Positions 1 to 9,908 of a stretch of 26,823 nt of DNA are shown here, piece after piece; position 1 is the stretch's first letter; each line of letters begins with the position of its first letter. The stretch lies in assembly GCA_038215095.1 (NCBI GenBank), contig JBBQRG010000041.1, positions 1 to 26,823 on the forward strand, given 5' to 3'. The notes beneath the pieces were generated by a model. It saw only the letters and a program-made list of their open reading frames with translations. It was not told where the DNA came from and ran no database searches. A program made the position numbers and the translations under genes. This stretch comes from DATACN01 sp038215095. Its GTDB lineage: Bacteria; Actinomycetota; Thermoleophilia; Solirubrobacterales; Thermoleophilaceae.

Positions 1-72
1 ATGCTGGCGGCGATCCTGCCGGCGCGCCGGGCCGCACGCCTCAACGTGCTGCAGGCGCTGCAGTACGAGTAG
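1..72 (+). CDS. C-terminal end of an ABC transporter permease (MacB/FtsX-like), partial
   Basis: The frame is open from the first base and ends at TAG 70-72. It encodes a short tail with the pattern LPARRAARLNVLQALQYE. A Pro-Ala-Arg-Arg-Ala-Ala-Arg stretch followed by a leucine-rich end in 'LQYE' is typical of the cytoplasmic C-terminus of MacB/LolC-type permeases, just after the last membrane helix. The ATG at position 1 is probably internal, because the family is several hundred residues long. The same sequence occurs again in inverted orientation at 215-286, so this copy may be an assembly product. Confidence 0.6.
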   Translation: MLAAILPARRAARLNVLQALQYE

Positions 73-286
73 GCACCTCTGGGGGCGCTGGCCGCTCCCC
101 CGGCCCGCGCCCCCGCCCGGCCTGCAGCAGCGCGGCCAGGGAGCACCGGGCCCGCGCGGCTGCAGGCCCGGCGGGGGCGCGGGCGGGGGGTGCGGCCCCC
201 GCCCCCAGAGGTGCCTACTCGTACTGCAGCGCCTGCAGCACGTTGAGGCGTGCGGCCCGGCGCGCCGGCAGGATCGCCGCCAGCAT
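1..286. repeat. Near-perfect 286-bp inverted repeat (palindrome) at the window edge
   Basis: Position n pairs with position 287-n. Positions 1-87 are perfectly complementary to 200-286. From 88 to about 137 the arms still pair with roughly eight isolated mismatches, leaving a centre near 138-149. The arms contain the permease C-terminus, its stop codon and the GC-rich downstream sequence. A palindrome of this size at the end of a sequence is typical of a fold-back chimera made during amplification or assembly. A genuine inverted duplication cannot be excluded from sequence alone. Confidence 0.9.
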
Positions 287-320
287 GCCGGCCACGATCG
301 CCACGACCGTGATCGCCACC
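215..320 (-). pseudogene. Second, inverted copy of the permease C-terminus (fragment)
   Basis: Read on the minus strand, the stop is at 215-217. The frame extends upstream through the same LPARRAARLNVLQALQYE tail and a hydrophobic helix of the type VAITVVAIVAGMLAAIL. This shows about 12 more permease residues than the copy at 1-72. Around 320 the permease-like sequence stops and a LuxR-type HTH begins on the other strand. No complete gene can be assembled here. It is either half of a fold-back artefact or a permease truncated by rearrangement. Confidence 0.55.
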
Positions 321-470
321 GAGCTGGTGGTCTCGGACACCACCGTGAAGACCCACGTGGCCCGCGTCCTCATGAAGCTCGACGTGCGGGACCGTGTGCA
401 GGCCGTGGTGCTGGCCTACGAGTCGGGGCTGGTGGCTCCCGGCGAGGCCGCGCCGGCGTCGAGCGAGTAG
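321..470 (+). pseudogene. LuxR/NarL-type HTH C-terminal fragment, head missing
   Basis: The frame encodes ELVVSDTTVKTHVARVLMKL followed by DVRDRVQAVVLAYESGLV. This is the recognition helix and last helix of a LuxR/NarL DNA-binding domain as found in two-component response regulators. The first half of the HTH and any receiver domain are missing; upstream lies the inverted permease tail. The frame runs on to TAG 468-470 and overlaps the convergent acetyltransferase by about 55 bp. The join near 320 is abrupt, so this is a chimeric or truncated gene. In an intact genome the full regulator probably lies elsewhere. Confidence 0.6.
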
Positions 471-907
471 TCGAGCCACTCCGAGCGCTTGGCGCCCACG
501 CGCTCGTAGACCGCCTGGGCGCGCAGGTTGTCCTTCGCCGTCTGCCACTCGATCGTGGGGGCGCCGTGCGCGGCGGCGCGCTCCGAGCACGCCCTGATCA
601 GCGCGTCCGCCGCGCCGGAGCCACGCGCTCCCGGGTCCACGAACAGATCGTTCATCACGCCCAGCCGCTCGCCGCTGAGCGTGGACCAGCTCCAGAACAC
701 CGACGCGAAGCCGAGCATCGCGCCGTCCGCGCCGCGGGCCACCAGCTGCAGGCCCTCGCGCTCCGGGTCGGCGATCAGCGCGCGCGAGAGGCGGAGCAGC
801 GCCTCGTCGCTCGGCGCGACCTCGTAGAAGTCGCAGTAGGCGCGCATCAGCGGCAGCAGCTCCTGGAGGTCGGCCTCGCCCACCAGCTCGATGCGGATAT
901 CGGCCAT
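416..907 (-). CDS. GNAT family N-acetyltransferase
   Basis: This 163-residue protein is about one GNAT domain long. The segment VMNDLFVDPGARGSGAADAL at about residues 84-103 is the beta4-alpha3 region: a D-L-F-V strand followed by an R-G-x-G-x-A acetyl-CoA pyrophosphate loop. The later segment DNLRAQAVYERVGAKR is the usual C-terminal motif B. The family transfers acetyl from acetyl-CoA to an amine; the substrate cannot be told. The start ATG (905-907) lies only 20 bp from the divergent uridylyltransferase start, so the two promoters must overlap. The last dozen residues after WLDYSLD look non-conserved and overlap the LuxR fragment. Confidence 0.85.
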   Translation of the reverse strand: MADIRIELVGEADLQELLPLMRAYCDFYEVAPSDEALLRLSRALIADPEREGLQLVARGADGAMLGFASVFWSWSTLSGERLGVMNDLFVDPGARGSGAADALIRACSERAAAHGAPTIEWQTAKDNLRAQAVYERVGAKRSEWLDYSLDAGAASPGATSPDS

Positions 908-914
908 CAGCGCG

Positions 915-920
915 TAGCAT
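915..920 (+). promoter_or_regulatory. Leaderless-type -10 box of the uridylyltransferase gene
   Basis: TAGCAT lies 7 nt upstream of ATG 928, with no Shine-Dalgarno sequence between. At this spacing transcription would start at or next to the A of ATG. It is one of a recurring series in this window. Confidence 0.5.
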
Positions 921-927
921 CGCCGAA

Positions 928-2292
928 ATGGACGGCCTGGAGGCCAGCCGGCGCAAGATGAGCGAGGAGGGGCTCGCCGACGTGGCCATCGACTCCTTCG
1001 CCCACTACTACGAGCTGCTGCAGGAGGGCGAGAGCGGCATGCTCCCCGAGTCGGAGATCGAGCCGCTCGAGGACGTGACCGACGCCGAGGAGCTGCCGGA
1101 GCCCGACGACCCCGACGTGCTCGACCGCGTGGTGGCGATCAAGCTGAACGGCGGCCTCGGCACGAGCATGGGAATGACGGGCCCGAAGTCGCTGCTTGAG
1201 GTCAAGGACGGCGTGACCTTCGTGGACCTGGTGGCCCACCAGGTCCTGGAGCTGCGCGAGCGCTACGAGGCCCGGCTGCCGCTCGTGCTGATGAACAGCT
1301 TCGCCACGCGCGACGCCTCGCTCGAGGCGCTCGAGCGCCATTCCGGGCTCGAGGTGGACGTGCCGCTCGACTTCGTGCAGGGCAAGGTTCCCAAGCTCAC
1401 CGCCGACGAGCTGCAGCCGGTCGAGTGGCCCGACGACCCCGACCTCGAGTGGGCCCCGCCCGGCCACGGCGACCTCTACACCTCGCTCGTGAGCTCCGGC
1501 ATGCTCGCCGAGCTGCTCGAGCACGGCTACGAGTTCGCGTTCGTGTCGAACGTGGACAACGTCGGCGCGGTGCTCGATCCGCGCATCCTCGCCTGGTTCG
1601 CCCGCGAGGGCCCGCCCTTCGCGATGGAGGTGGCCGACCGCACCGAGGCCGACCGCAAGGGCGGCCACCCGGCGGTGAAGGACGGCGGGCTGGTGCTGCG
1701 CGAGACCGCGCAGACGCCGGAAGACGACCTCGAGGCGCTCCAGGACACCGAGCGCCACCGCTACTTCAACGCCAACAACCTCTGGCTCGACCTGCGCGCG
1801 CTCGACTCGGCGCTGCGCGAGCGCGACGGCGTGCTCGGTCTCCCGATGATCGTGAACGAGAAGACGGTCGACCCGGGCGACTCCTCGTCGCCGAAGGTGA
1901 TCCAGCTCGAGACCGCGATGGGGGCGGCGATCGGCGTGTTCGACGGCGCCGCAGCGATCCGCGTGCCGCGCGAGCGCTTCACACCGGTGAAGACCACGAA
2001 CGACCTGCTGCTGCTGCGCTCCGACGCCTACGAGCTCGGTGACGACTGGCGGGTGAGCCTGGTGGCCGAGCAGATCCCCTTCATCGACCTCGACTCGGAC
2101 CACTTCAAGCTGCTGCGGGACTTCGACGAGCGCTTCGCGGAGGGCCCGCCGTCGCTGGCGGCCGCGAAGCGGCTGGAGGTGATCGGCGACGTGGCCTTCG
2201 GCCGCGACGTGACGGTGCGGGGCGAGGTCACGGTGGAGAACGACGACGGCGACCAGCTGAAGATCGAGGACGGCACCGTCCTCGAGGGCTGA
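928..2292 (+). CDS. UTP-glucose-1-phosphate uridylyltransferase, eukaryote-type UDPGP family
   Basis: This 454-residue protein is of the UDPGP family (UGP2/UAP1 fold), not the shorter bacterial GalU family. The nucleotide-binding loop KLNGGLGTSMG starts at about residue 72 and is followed by TGPKS with the conserved Lys at about 87. A second signature, SNVDNVGAVLD, has its Asp near residue 210. The expected reaction is UTP + glucose-1-phosphate to UDP-glucose + PPi in the cytoplasm, supplying UDP-glucose for polysaccharides and glycolipids. The C-terminus (GDVAFGRDVTVRGEVTVEN) looks like the family's left-handed beta-helix. Use of UDP-N-acetylhexosamine is possible but less likely. The gene starts at ATG 928 behind a TAGCAT box and is followed by a likely terminator. 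Confidence 0.88.
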   Translation: MDGLEASRRKMSEEGLADVAIDSFAHYYELLQEGESGMLPESEIEPLEDVTDAEELPEPDDPDVLDRVVAIKLNGGLGTSMGMTGPKSLLEVKDGVTFVDLVAHQVLELRERYEARLPLVLMNSFATRDASLEALERHSGLEVDVPLDFVQGKVPKLTADELQPVEWPDDPDLEWAPPGHGDLYTSLVSSGMLAELLEHGYEFAFVSNVDNVGAVLDPRILAWFAREGPPFAMEVADRTEADRKGGHPAVKDGGLVLRETAQTPEDDLEALQDTERHRYFNANNLWLDLRALDSALRERDGVLGLPMIVNEKTVDPGDSSSPKVIQLETAMGAAIGVFDGAAAIRVPRERFTPVKTTNDLLLLRSDAYELGDDWRVSLVAEQIPFIDLDSDHFKLLRDFDERFAEGPPSLAAAKRLEVIGDVAFGRDVTVRGEVTVENDDGDQLKIEDGTVLEG

Positions 2293-2296
2293 GCGG

Positions 2297-2347
2297 AACC
2301 CCCTAAGGGCCGGCCCCCCCAAAGACTGGGGTCCCCTTTGGGGTTTT
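2297..2347 (+). terminator. GC-rich nested hairpin with short T-run
   Basis: The left arm AACCCCCTAAGGG (2297-2309) pairs with CCCTTTGGGGTT around 2334-2345. Inside it, a run of C at 2317-2320 pairs with GGGG 2328-2331. A TTTT follows at 2344-2347. It sits directly after the uridylyltransferase stop codon, where a terminator is expected, but the T-run is short and the pairing has a bulge. Confidence 0.45.
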
Positions 2348-2388
2348 CCCCCGATGGCAACACCGGCGTGGCGCGGGAAGCTGAGGCT

Positions 2389-2619
2389 GTGAATACCTCT
2401 CACTGCTTCAACTACCTACAGGCCGACATTCCGCCAGAGCTAACGCTGGCGAACTGGAGCCAGTCGCGTGCCCGCCGGGGACGACGGACGCAACTGGGCC
2501 TAACTCGGTCCGCGCGCACTCGGCCGAGCCGAGCGCTTGCGGCTACGGCCTTGCACCTGCCTCGACGCCCGAGTCCTCGAGGCGCTCGCGACGCAGCTCG
2601 TCCGCTTCCGAGCTACTGA
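2389..2619 (+). CDS. Possible small hypothetical protein (about 76 aa)
   Basis: A GTG at 2389 follows a purine-rich stretch (GGGAAGCTGAGG) that could serve as a ribosome binding site. The first 30 residues, starting VNTSHCFNYLQADIPPELTL, look protein-like: an aromatic Cys-Phe-Asn-Tyr start, a D-I-P-P-E-L-T-L segment and then Arg-rich sequence. The second half is Arg/Pro/Ala-rich and resembles frame noise, and the 3' end overlaps the convergent CtaG-like gene by 77 bp. I do not recognise the protein. It may be a real small gene with a shorter true product, a decayed gene, or chance. Otherwise this intergenic stretch (2348-2542) holds nothing I can identify. Confidence 0.3.
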   Translation: MNTSHCFNYLQADIPPELTLANWSQSRARRGRRTQLGLTRSARTRPSRALAATALHLPRRPSPRGARDAARPLPSY

Positions 2620-3388
2620 GCATCCGCACGAACACAGCCACCAGCACCGTCACGAAGGTCAGCGACTGCTCGACCATCATGATCGCGCCGCCCATGTTCT
2701 GGTCCTGGATGGCCGAGAGGCCCCAGACGCGCGGCACCGTCTCGTAGTAGGGGTAGAGCACCGAGGTGGACCAGGTCAGGTAGAGCCCGAGCGCGGCCAG
2801 CCCGACCTTGGCGGCGCCGATGTAGGCGAGCGGCCACAGGCCGGTCAGCCGGCGGCGCATCGGCACCGGCTGGATCAGCGGCCACCAGACGCAGATGCCC
2901 GCGGTGAAGAACGCGGCGTGCTCCAGCACGTGGATCACGGGGTGCTCGAGGGCCGAGTCGTATAGGGCCGGGATGTGCCAGAGGTACATGAGCCCCAGCC
3001 AGATGCCGATGCCCGTGGCCGGGTGGGCCAGCGGGCCGAGCGCCCGCTCGACCCGCATCAGCCGGCGCGTCAGCGGCCGCATGATCACGCGCGAGAGGCT
3101 GAGCAGCAACAGCAGCGGGGCGACGTCGCCCAGCAGCACGTGCTGGAGCATGTGCATCGAGAAGAGGTAGTCCTCGCCCAGCGAGTCGATCGGCGAGGCC
3201 AGCGCGATCAGCAGCGCCAGCATGGCGCCCGCAAACGCCAGCGCCTGGAGTGGCCCGGCGCCTCGCCCGCCGGCCTCCGCGCGCGCCTCGCGGAAGCGGC
3301 GCACGTAGACGAACACGAGCAGCGCCAGCGGCGCGAGCACGGTGGGGTCGTTGAGCCACACGATCTGCGGTGTAACGTCAGCCGCCAT
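2543..3388 (-). CDS. ctaG: Cytochrome c oxidase assembly factor, CtaG/caa3-type membrane protein
   Basis: From ATG 3386-3388 the product is 281 residues with about seven hydrophobic helices. It carries the signatures of the Caa3_CtaG family: SMHMLQHVLLGDVAPLLLLL, then YLWHIPALYDSALEHPVIHV and LEHAAFFTAGICVWWPLIQP. The several intramembrane His residues fit copper or heme handling in terminal-oxidase assembly; that role is known for family members and inferred here. The reading frame is open to 3550, but the extra N-terminus is Pro/Ser/Arg-rich, runs into comF and looks non-coding. The chosen start gives a compact N-terminus (MAADVTPQIVWLNDPTVLAP). The C-terminal tail is hydrophilic. No oxidase genes are in the window. 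Confidence 0.8.
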   Translation of the reverse strand: MAADVTPQIVWLNDPTVLAPLALLVFVYVRRFREARAEAGGRGAGPLQALAFAGAMLALLIALASPIDSLGEDYLFSMHMLQHVLLGDVAPLLLLLSLSRVIMRPLTRRLMRVERALGPLAHPATGIGIWLGLMYLWHIPALYDSALEHPVIHVLEHAAFFTAGICVWWPLIQPVPMRRRLTGLWPLAYIGAAKVGLAALGLYLTWSTSVLYPYYETVPRVWGLSAIQDQNMGGAIMMVEQSLTFVTVLVAVFVRMLSSSEADELRRERLEDSGVEAGARP

Positions 3389-3446
3389 TCGCACGATTGT
3401 GTCAGTGAACGCACTCCGTTCACGCGGCGCCGGGGAGGCTGCGGGG

Positions 3447-4073
3447 ATGCGACTGGCCGGCCTCTGGGCGCTGCTGGCGCCGCCGCTCTGCTGGGGCTGC
3501 GGCGCGAGCGCCCGCGAGGGCGAGCCGCTCTGCCGCGGCTGCCGGGCCACGCTGCGCTGGCTGGCGCCCGAGCCGGTACCGCTCGCGGGCCTGCAGGCCT
3601 GGGCGCCGCTGGCCTACGAGGGGGCCGCGCGCGAGCTGGTGCGCGCGCTGAAGTTCCGCGGCGCGCAGGGGCTTGCGGACGCCATGGCCGCGCCCATCGC
3701 CGCGAACGCGCCGGCGGGCTGGCTGGGCGGCGCGCGACCGGCGCTCGTGCCCGTGCCGCTTCACCCCGCCCGCCGCAGGCGCCGCGGCTTCAACCAGGCC
3801 GAGCGGCTGGCCGCGGCGCTGGCGGCGCGCACCGGCTTGCCGCTCGCCGCCTGCCTCGAGCGCGCCCGCGCCCCGCAACAGGTTGGTCGCGCGCGGGCCG
3901 AGCGCGCGCACGCCGGCGGCTTCGCCGTGGCGGCCCGCCCGCCGCCCGCCGTGCTGCTGGTCGACGACGTGCTCACCACCGGCGGCACTCTGGCCGCCTG
4001 CGCCGCCGCGCTGCGCGCCTCGGGAAGCGCGCAGATAGCGGCGGTCGCGTTCGCCCGAACGCTGGCCCGCTGA
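3447..4073 (+). CDS. comF: ComF family phosphoribosyltransferase-like protein
   Basis: This protein of 208 residues starts at ATG 3447 behind a strong GGGGAGG ribosome binding site. A four-cysteine zinc-ribbon lies at the N-terminus (C15-x2-C18 and C29-x2-C32). The ALKFRG motif follows, and the PRPP-binding signature VLLVDDVLTTGGTL lies at about residues 169-182. ComF is needed for DNA uptake during transformation in Bacillus and Haemophilus; many homologues in non-competent bacteria have no tested function. It is divergent from ctaG across 58 bp and is followed after 54 bp by hpf, an order seen in many bacteria (comF-hpf-secA-prfB). Confidence 0.9.
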   Translation: MRLAGLWALLAPPLCWGCGASAREGEPLCRGCRATLRWLAPEPVPLAGLQAWAPLAYEGAARELVRALKFRGAQGLADAMAAPIAANAPAGWLGGARPALVPVPLHPARRRRRGFNQAERLAAALAARTGLPLAACLERARAPQQVGRARAERAHAGGFAVAARPPPAVLLVDDVLTTGGTLAACAAALRASGSAQIAAVAFARTLAR

Positions 4074-4127
4074 CCGCATGGGCACTACCATCAATCACAC
4101 GCCGGAAAGCGATCCGAGGGAGCACGA

Positions 4128-4466
4128 ATGCGCATCGCAGTGAAGGGGCGCCATTTTCCCGTTGACGACGACCTGCGAGCGCGGGTCGACCGCAAGGCCG
4201 CGAAGATCGCCAGGCAGGTGTCGCCGCTCGCCGAGCTCGAGGTCGAGCTGAGCGAGGAGCGCAACCCCGCCATCCGCGAGTCGCAGGTGGCCGAGGCCAC
4301 GCTCTACCTGAAAGGGGTGACGCTGCGGGCCTGCGAGCGGGCGGAGGACATGACGCACGCGGTGAACCTGATGATCGACGACCTCGCGCGCCAGGTGAAG
4401 CGCCACCGGGAAAAGCGGCGCGGACGGCGAAAGGGTTCTCCTGCAGAACCCCGCATCGTAGGCTGA
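4128..4466 (+). CDS. hpf: Ribosome hibernation promoting factor, short form (HPF/RaiA/YfiA)
   Basis: This is a 112-residue protein with the S30AE fold pattern: MRIAVKGRHFPVDDDLRARV at the start, and a C-terminal helix ending in basic residues (DDLARQVKRHREKRRGRR). The family binds the 30S subunit in stationary phase, blocking the tRNA and mRNA channel and protecting ribosomes. The long-form C-terminal dimerisation domain, common in other Actinobacteria, is absent. A clear GAGGGA ribosome binding site lies upstream. A TACCAT box at 4086-4091 could start a leadered transcript with a 30-nt 5' UTR. It precedes secA by 25 bp. Confidence 0.88.
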   Translation: MRIAVKGRHFPVDDDLRARVDRKAAKIARQVSPLAELEVELSEERNPAIRESQVAEATLYLKGVTLRACERAEDMTHAVNLMIDDLARQVKRHREKRRGRRKGSPAEPRIVG

Positions 4467-4478
4467 CGAACCCTCCGC

Positions 4479-4484
4479 TACCCT
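4479..4484 (+). promoter_or_regulatory. Leaderless-type -10 box of secA
   Basis: TACCCT is followed by exactly 7 nt and then ATG 4492. There is no Shine-Dalgarno sequence before secA. It would give secA its own promoter inside the hpf-secA intergenic gap. Confidence 0.5.
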
Positions 4485-4491
4485 CGAATTC

Positions 4492-7363
<2,872 letters not shown>

Positions 7364-7371
<8 letters not shown>

Positions 7372-8438
7372 CGCCGAGTCACTCCGCGACCAGCTGAGGC
7401 TGCTCGCGGACTACCTTTGACCCAGCTGCGCTAGCAGAGCGCCTCGAGGCGCTCGAGCAGGAGATGCAGGCTCCCGGCTTCTGGGACGACCAGGAGCGGG
7501 CCACCAAGGTGTCGTCGGAGCACGCCTCGGTGGGCAAGCGGCTCGCCACCTACCGTTCGCTCGAGCGCGACATCGGCGACCTGGGCGAGCTCGAGCAGAT
7601 GGCGGCCGAGGACGAGTCGATCGCGGCCGAGCTGGAGGAGCAGCGCAAGAGCATCGACGCGCGCCTGGCAGAGCTGGAGGAGGCGCGCCTGTTCTCGGGC
7701 GACTACGACTCGGGCGACGCGGTGGTCACCGTGAACGCCGGCGCCGGCGGCACGGACTCACAGGACTGGGCGGAGATGCTGCTGCGCATGCTGATGCGCT
7801 GGGCTGAGCGGCGCGGCATGAAGGTCGAGCTGCTCGAGGCCTCGCCGGGGGAGGAGGCGGGCCTGAAGTCGGCCAGCTTCATCGCCCGCGGCGAGAACGC
7901 CTACGGCCTCTTCTCGGCCGAGAAGGGCGTGCACCGGCTGGTGCGCATCTCACCCTTCGACCAGGCCCAGCGCCGCCACACGGCCTTCTCGGGCGTCGAG
8001 GTGGCGCCGTTCGTGGAGGAGAGCGTGGACGTGGACATCGAGCCCGAGGACCTGCAGGTGGACACCTACCGCGCGTCGGGCGCCGGCGGCCAGCACGTCA
8101 ACAAGACCGACTCCGCGGTGCGCATCACCCACAGGCCCAGCGGGATCGTCGTGCAGTGCCAGAACGAGCGCTCTCAGTCGGCCAACCGCGCCACCGCGAT
8201 GGCAATGCTGCGCTCGAAGCTGATCGAGGCCGAGGAGCAGCGCCGCCGCGAGGAGCTGGCGAAGGAGCGCGGCGACGCCCAGGACGTGGGCTTCGGCAAC
8301 CAGATCCGTTCCTACGTGCTGCACCCCTACACGATGGTCAAGGACCACCGCACGAACGTCGAGGTCGGCAACGTCCAGGGCGTGCTCGACGGCGACCTGG
8401 ACGACTTCGTGCGCGCCGAGCTGCTCAGACGCGCCTAG
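7364..8438 (+). CDS. prfB: Peptide chain release factor 2 (RF2), with programmed +1 frameshift
   Basis: RF2 recognises UGA and UAA stops and triggers peptide release. A short frame from GTG 7364 (VPSAESLRDQLRLLADYL) ends at TGA 7418-7420 in the context CTT TGA C. Skipping one base at 7418 joins it to the frame starting GAC 7419 and ending TAG 8436-8438. The product is about 357 residues, the normal RF2 size. The anticodon-like tripeptide SPF occurs in HRLVRISPFDQAQRRHTAF, and the catalytic GGQ occurs in ASGAGGQHVNKTDSAVRITH. The first ATG of the downstream frame (7464) gives a truncated protein and is not the real start. The GTG overlaps the secA stop, with only a weak AAGAAG ribosome binding site. 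Confidence 0.95.
7415..7421 (+). other. RF2 autoregulatory +1 frameshift site
   Basis: CTT TGA C is the classical prfB slippery stop: low RF2 lets the ribosome slip from CUU to UUU and continue in GAC. The usual Shine-Dalgarno-like stimulator (AGGGGG three bases upstream in E. coli) is not evident. The bases before CTT are GCGGACTAC, and the nearest purine-rich run (GAGG) is about 20 nt upstream. Confidence 0.9.
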
Positions 8439-8441
8439 CCT
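8436..8441 (+). promoter_or_regulatory. Leaderless-type -10 box of the lytic transglycosylase gene
   Basis: TAGCCT is 7 nt upstream of GTG 8449. Its first three bases are also the prfB stop codon. No ribosome binding site is present. Confidence 0.45.
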
Positions 8442-8448
8442 GACAGCG

Positions 8449-9291
8449 GTGTGGAGACTGCTGATCGGCGCCTGGGCGCTGCTGGCGCTCGCCGGATGTG
8501 GCAACTCTGCTGCGCCTGGCCCGCGGGACGTCGCGTCGCTGCCGCGCCCGGACGCGCCGCTGGCGCGCGACCCCGCCCGGCTCGCCGGCCTGCTGGGGAC
8601 GACCACCGAGCGCCTGCGCGGGGAGATCGAGGCCTGGACCCGAGACGGCGACCCTGCGCGAGGCGCGCCACCGAGAGCGGTGACGCTGCTGGCGCTGCAG
8701 CAGCAGCGCATCTATCGACGCCTTACGCCCGACCGGGAGCTCGCTGCGCGCGTGGCGGCACGGCTGCCGAGTACCGTCGCCGGCGAGGCGCGCGACACCC
8801 TGGCAGCGCGCCGCGCGCTCGCCGCGATCCCACCATCCGGCCACAACCGGCCGCGCATCCGGGTCGCGGCGCCCGAGCCCGCGGGGCGGCTACGCAAGCA
8901 CTACCTCCGGGCCCAGCGCCGCTTTCGGGTCCCGTGGACCCTGCTCGCGGCGGTGAACTTCGTCGAGTCCTCGTTCGGGCGCCTGCGCAACGAGAGCACC
9001 GCCGGGGCCCGCGGCCCGATGCAGTTCATCCCCGCCACCTGGCGCGCCTATAGCCTCGGCGGCGACATCGAGGAGCCGCGCGACGCGATCCTCGGCGCGG
9101 CGAACTACCTGCACGCAAACGGCGCTCCCGGCAGCCCCCGCCGAGCCCTGCTGGCTTACAACCACTCGCGGCACTACGTGGACGCCGTGATGCGCTTCGC
9201 GTCGCGGATGCGTCACGACCCGCGCACCTTCTACGAGTACTACGCGTGGCAGGTCTATGTGGGTGGCAAGCGCCTGACGGGGCCGCGCTAG
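8449..9291 (+). CDS. Lipoprotein lytic transglycosylase (SLT domain)
   Basis: This 280-residue exported protein begins with GTG. A lipoprotein signal peptide ends in the lipobox LALAGC with the acylated Cys at 17, so it should be anchored outside the cytoplasmic membrane. An Arg/Ala-rich helical middle is followed by an SLT domain: WTLLAAVNFVESSFG with the catalytic Glu at about 173, GARGPMQFIPATW, and AILGAANYLHANG plus LLAYNHSRHYVDAV. The family cleaves peptidoglycan between MurNAc and GlcNAc, leaving 1,6-anhydro ends. It starts 10 bp after prfB and may be co-transcribed with it or driven by its own leaderless promoter. Its specific role (division, sporulation or secretion) is not visible. 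Confidence 0.88.
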   Translation: MWRLLIGAWALLALAGCGNSAAPGPRDVASLPRPDAPLARDPARLAGLLGTTTERLRGEIEAWTRDGDPARGAPPRAVTLLALQQQRIYRRLTPDRELAARVAARLPSTVAGEARDTLAARRALAAIPPSGHNRPRIRVAAPEPAGRLRKHYLRAQRRFRVPWTLLAAVNFVESSFGRLRNESTAGARGPMQFIPATWRAYSLGGDIEEPRDAILGAANYLHANGAPGSPRRALLAYNHSRHYVDAVMRFASRMRHDPRTFYEYYAWQVYVGGKRLTGPR

Positions 9292-9299
9292 CCCTCTGG

Positions 9300-9890
9300 C
9301 TACTCGGAGCCCAGCCGCCGCGCGAGCCGCATCGGGCGCGCCACCAGCTCGCCGCGCGCCGTCGCCCGGAGCATGCCGCGGAGCGCGGCGCCGAGGCCCT
9401 CGTCGGGCAGCTTCACCTCAAGCTGCACGGCGCCCGAGTCGCGCTCGCCCACCTGCACGTCGCCGAGCCCGGCGATCAGGCTGAGCATGGGCTCGTTCTC
9501 CTCCAGGATCAGCGCGCTGAAGCGCTCGATGCCGTTCTCGCGGGCGCGCGCGGCCAGCCGCTGCAGCAGCAGGCTGCCCACGCCCTCGCCCTGGCGGTCG
9601 TCGCTCACCACCACCCCCAGCTCGGCCGTCTCCGGCCGGTCCTCGAGGCGCACGTAGCGTGCGACGCCAATGCCCTGCCCATGGCCGGGGTCGATGGCAA
9701 CGAGGGCCTCGTGGTCCACGTGGTCGACCTCGGTGAGGTAGCGCAGGTCGGCCTCGCCGAGCGACGCGTTGGGGGACAGGAAGCGGCGGTAGCGCGAGTC
9801 CGGGCTGAGGCGGGAGAAGGCCGCGGCCAGCTCCGGCTTGTCCGCCGGCTCGATCGGTCGAACTTCGATGGAGTGGTGCTCGTTGCGCAC
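9300..9890 (-). CDS. GNAT family N-acetyltransferase (Pat-like)
   Basis: From GTG 9888-9890 the product is 196 residues. It begins IEVRPIEPADKPELAAAFSR followed by LSPDSRYRRFLSP, the N-terminal pattern of stand-alone GNAT domains related to bacterial protein acetyltransferases. The acetyl-CoA region is AELGVVVSDDRQGEGVGSLL at about residues 89-108 (Q-G-x-G-x-G/S). The substrate is unknown. The frame stays open well beyond 9890 but there it is antisense to ftsH, so the later start was chosen. The start lies 18 bp from the divergent ftsH start, leaving almost no room for separate promoters; a CACAAT box ends 9 nt before the GTG. Confidence 0.82.
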   Translation of the reverse strand: MRNEHHSIEVRPIEPADKPELAAAFSRLSPDSRYRRFLSPNASLGEADLRYLTEVDHVDHEALVAIDPGHGQGIGVARYVRLEDRPETAELGVVVSDDRQGEGVGSLLLQRLAARARENGIERFSALILEENEPMLSLIAGLGDVQVGERDSGAVQLEVKLPDEGLGAALRGMLRATARGELVARPMRLARRLGSE

Positions 9891-9895
9891 GCCCC

Positions 9896-9901
9896 TAGGA
9901 T
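9896..9901 (+). promoter_or_regulatory. Leaderless-type -10 box of ftsH
   Basis: TAGGAT is followed by 7 nt and ATG 9909. There is no Shine-Dalgarno sequence. It lies inside the 18-bp gap to the divergent acetyltransferase gene. Confidence 0.5.
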
Positions 9902-9908
9902 TGTGCAG

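Noticed and set aside
7464..8438. RF2 beginning at ATG 7464
   Set aside because: It would lack the N-terminal helices; the CTT TGA C shift site and upstream frame give the full protein.
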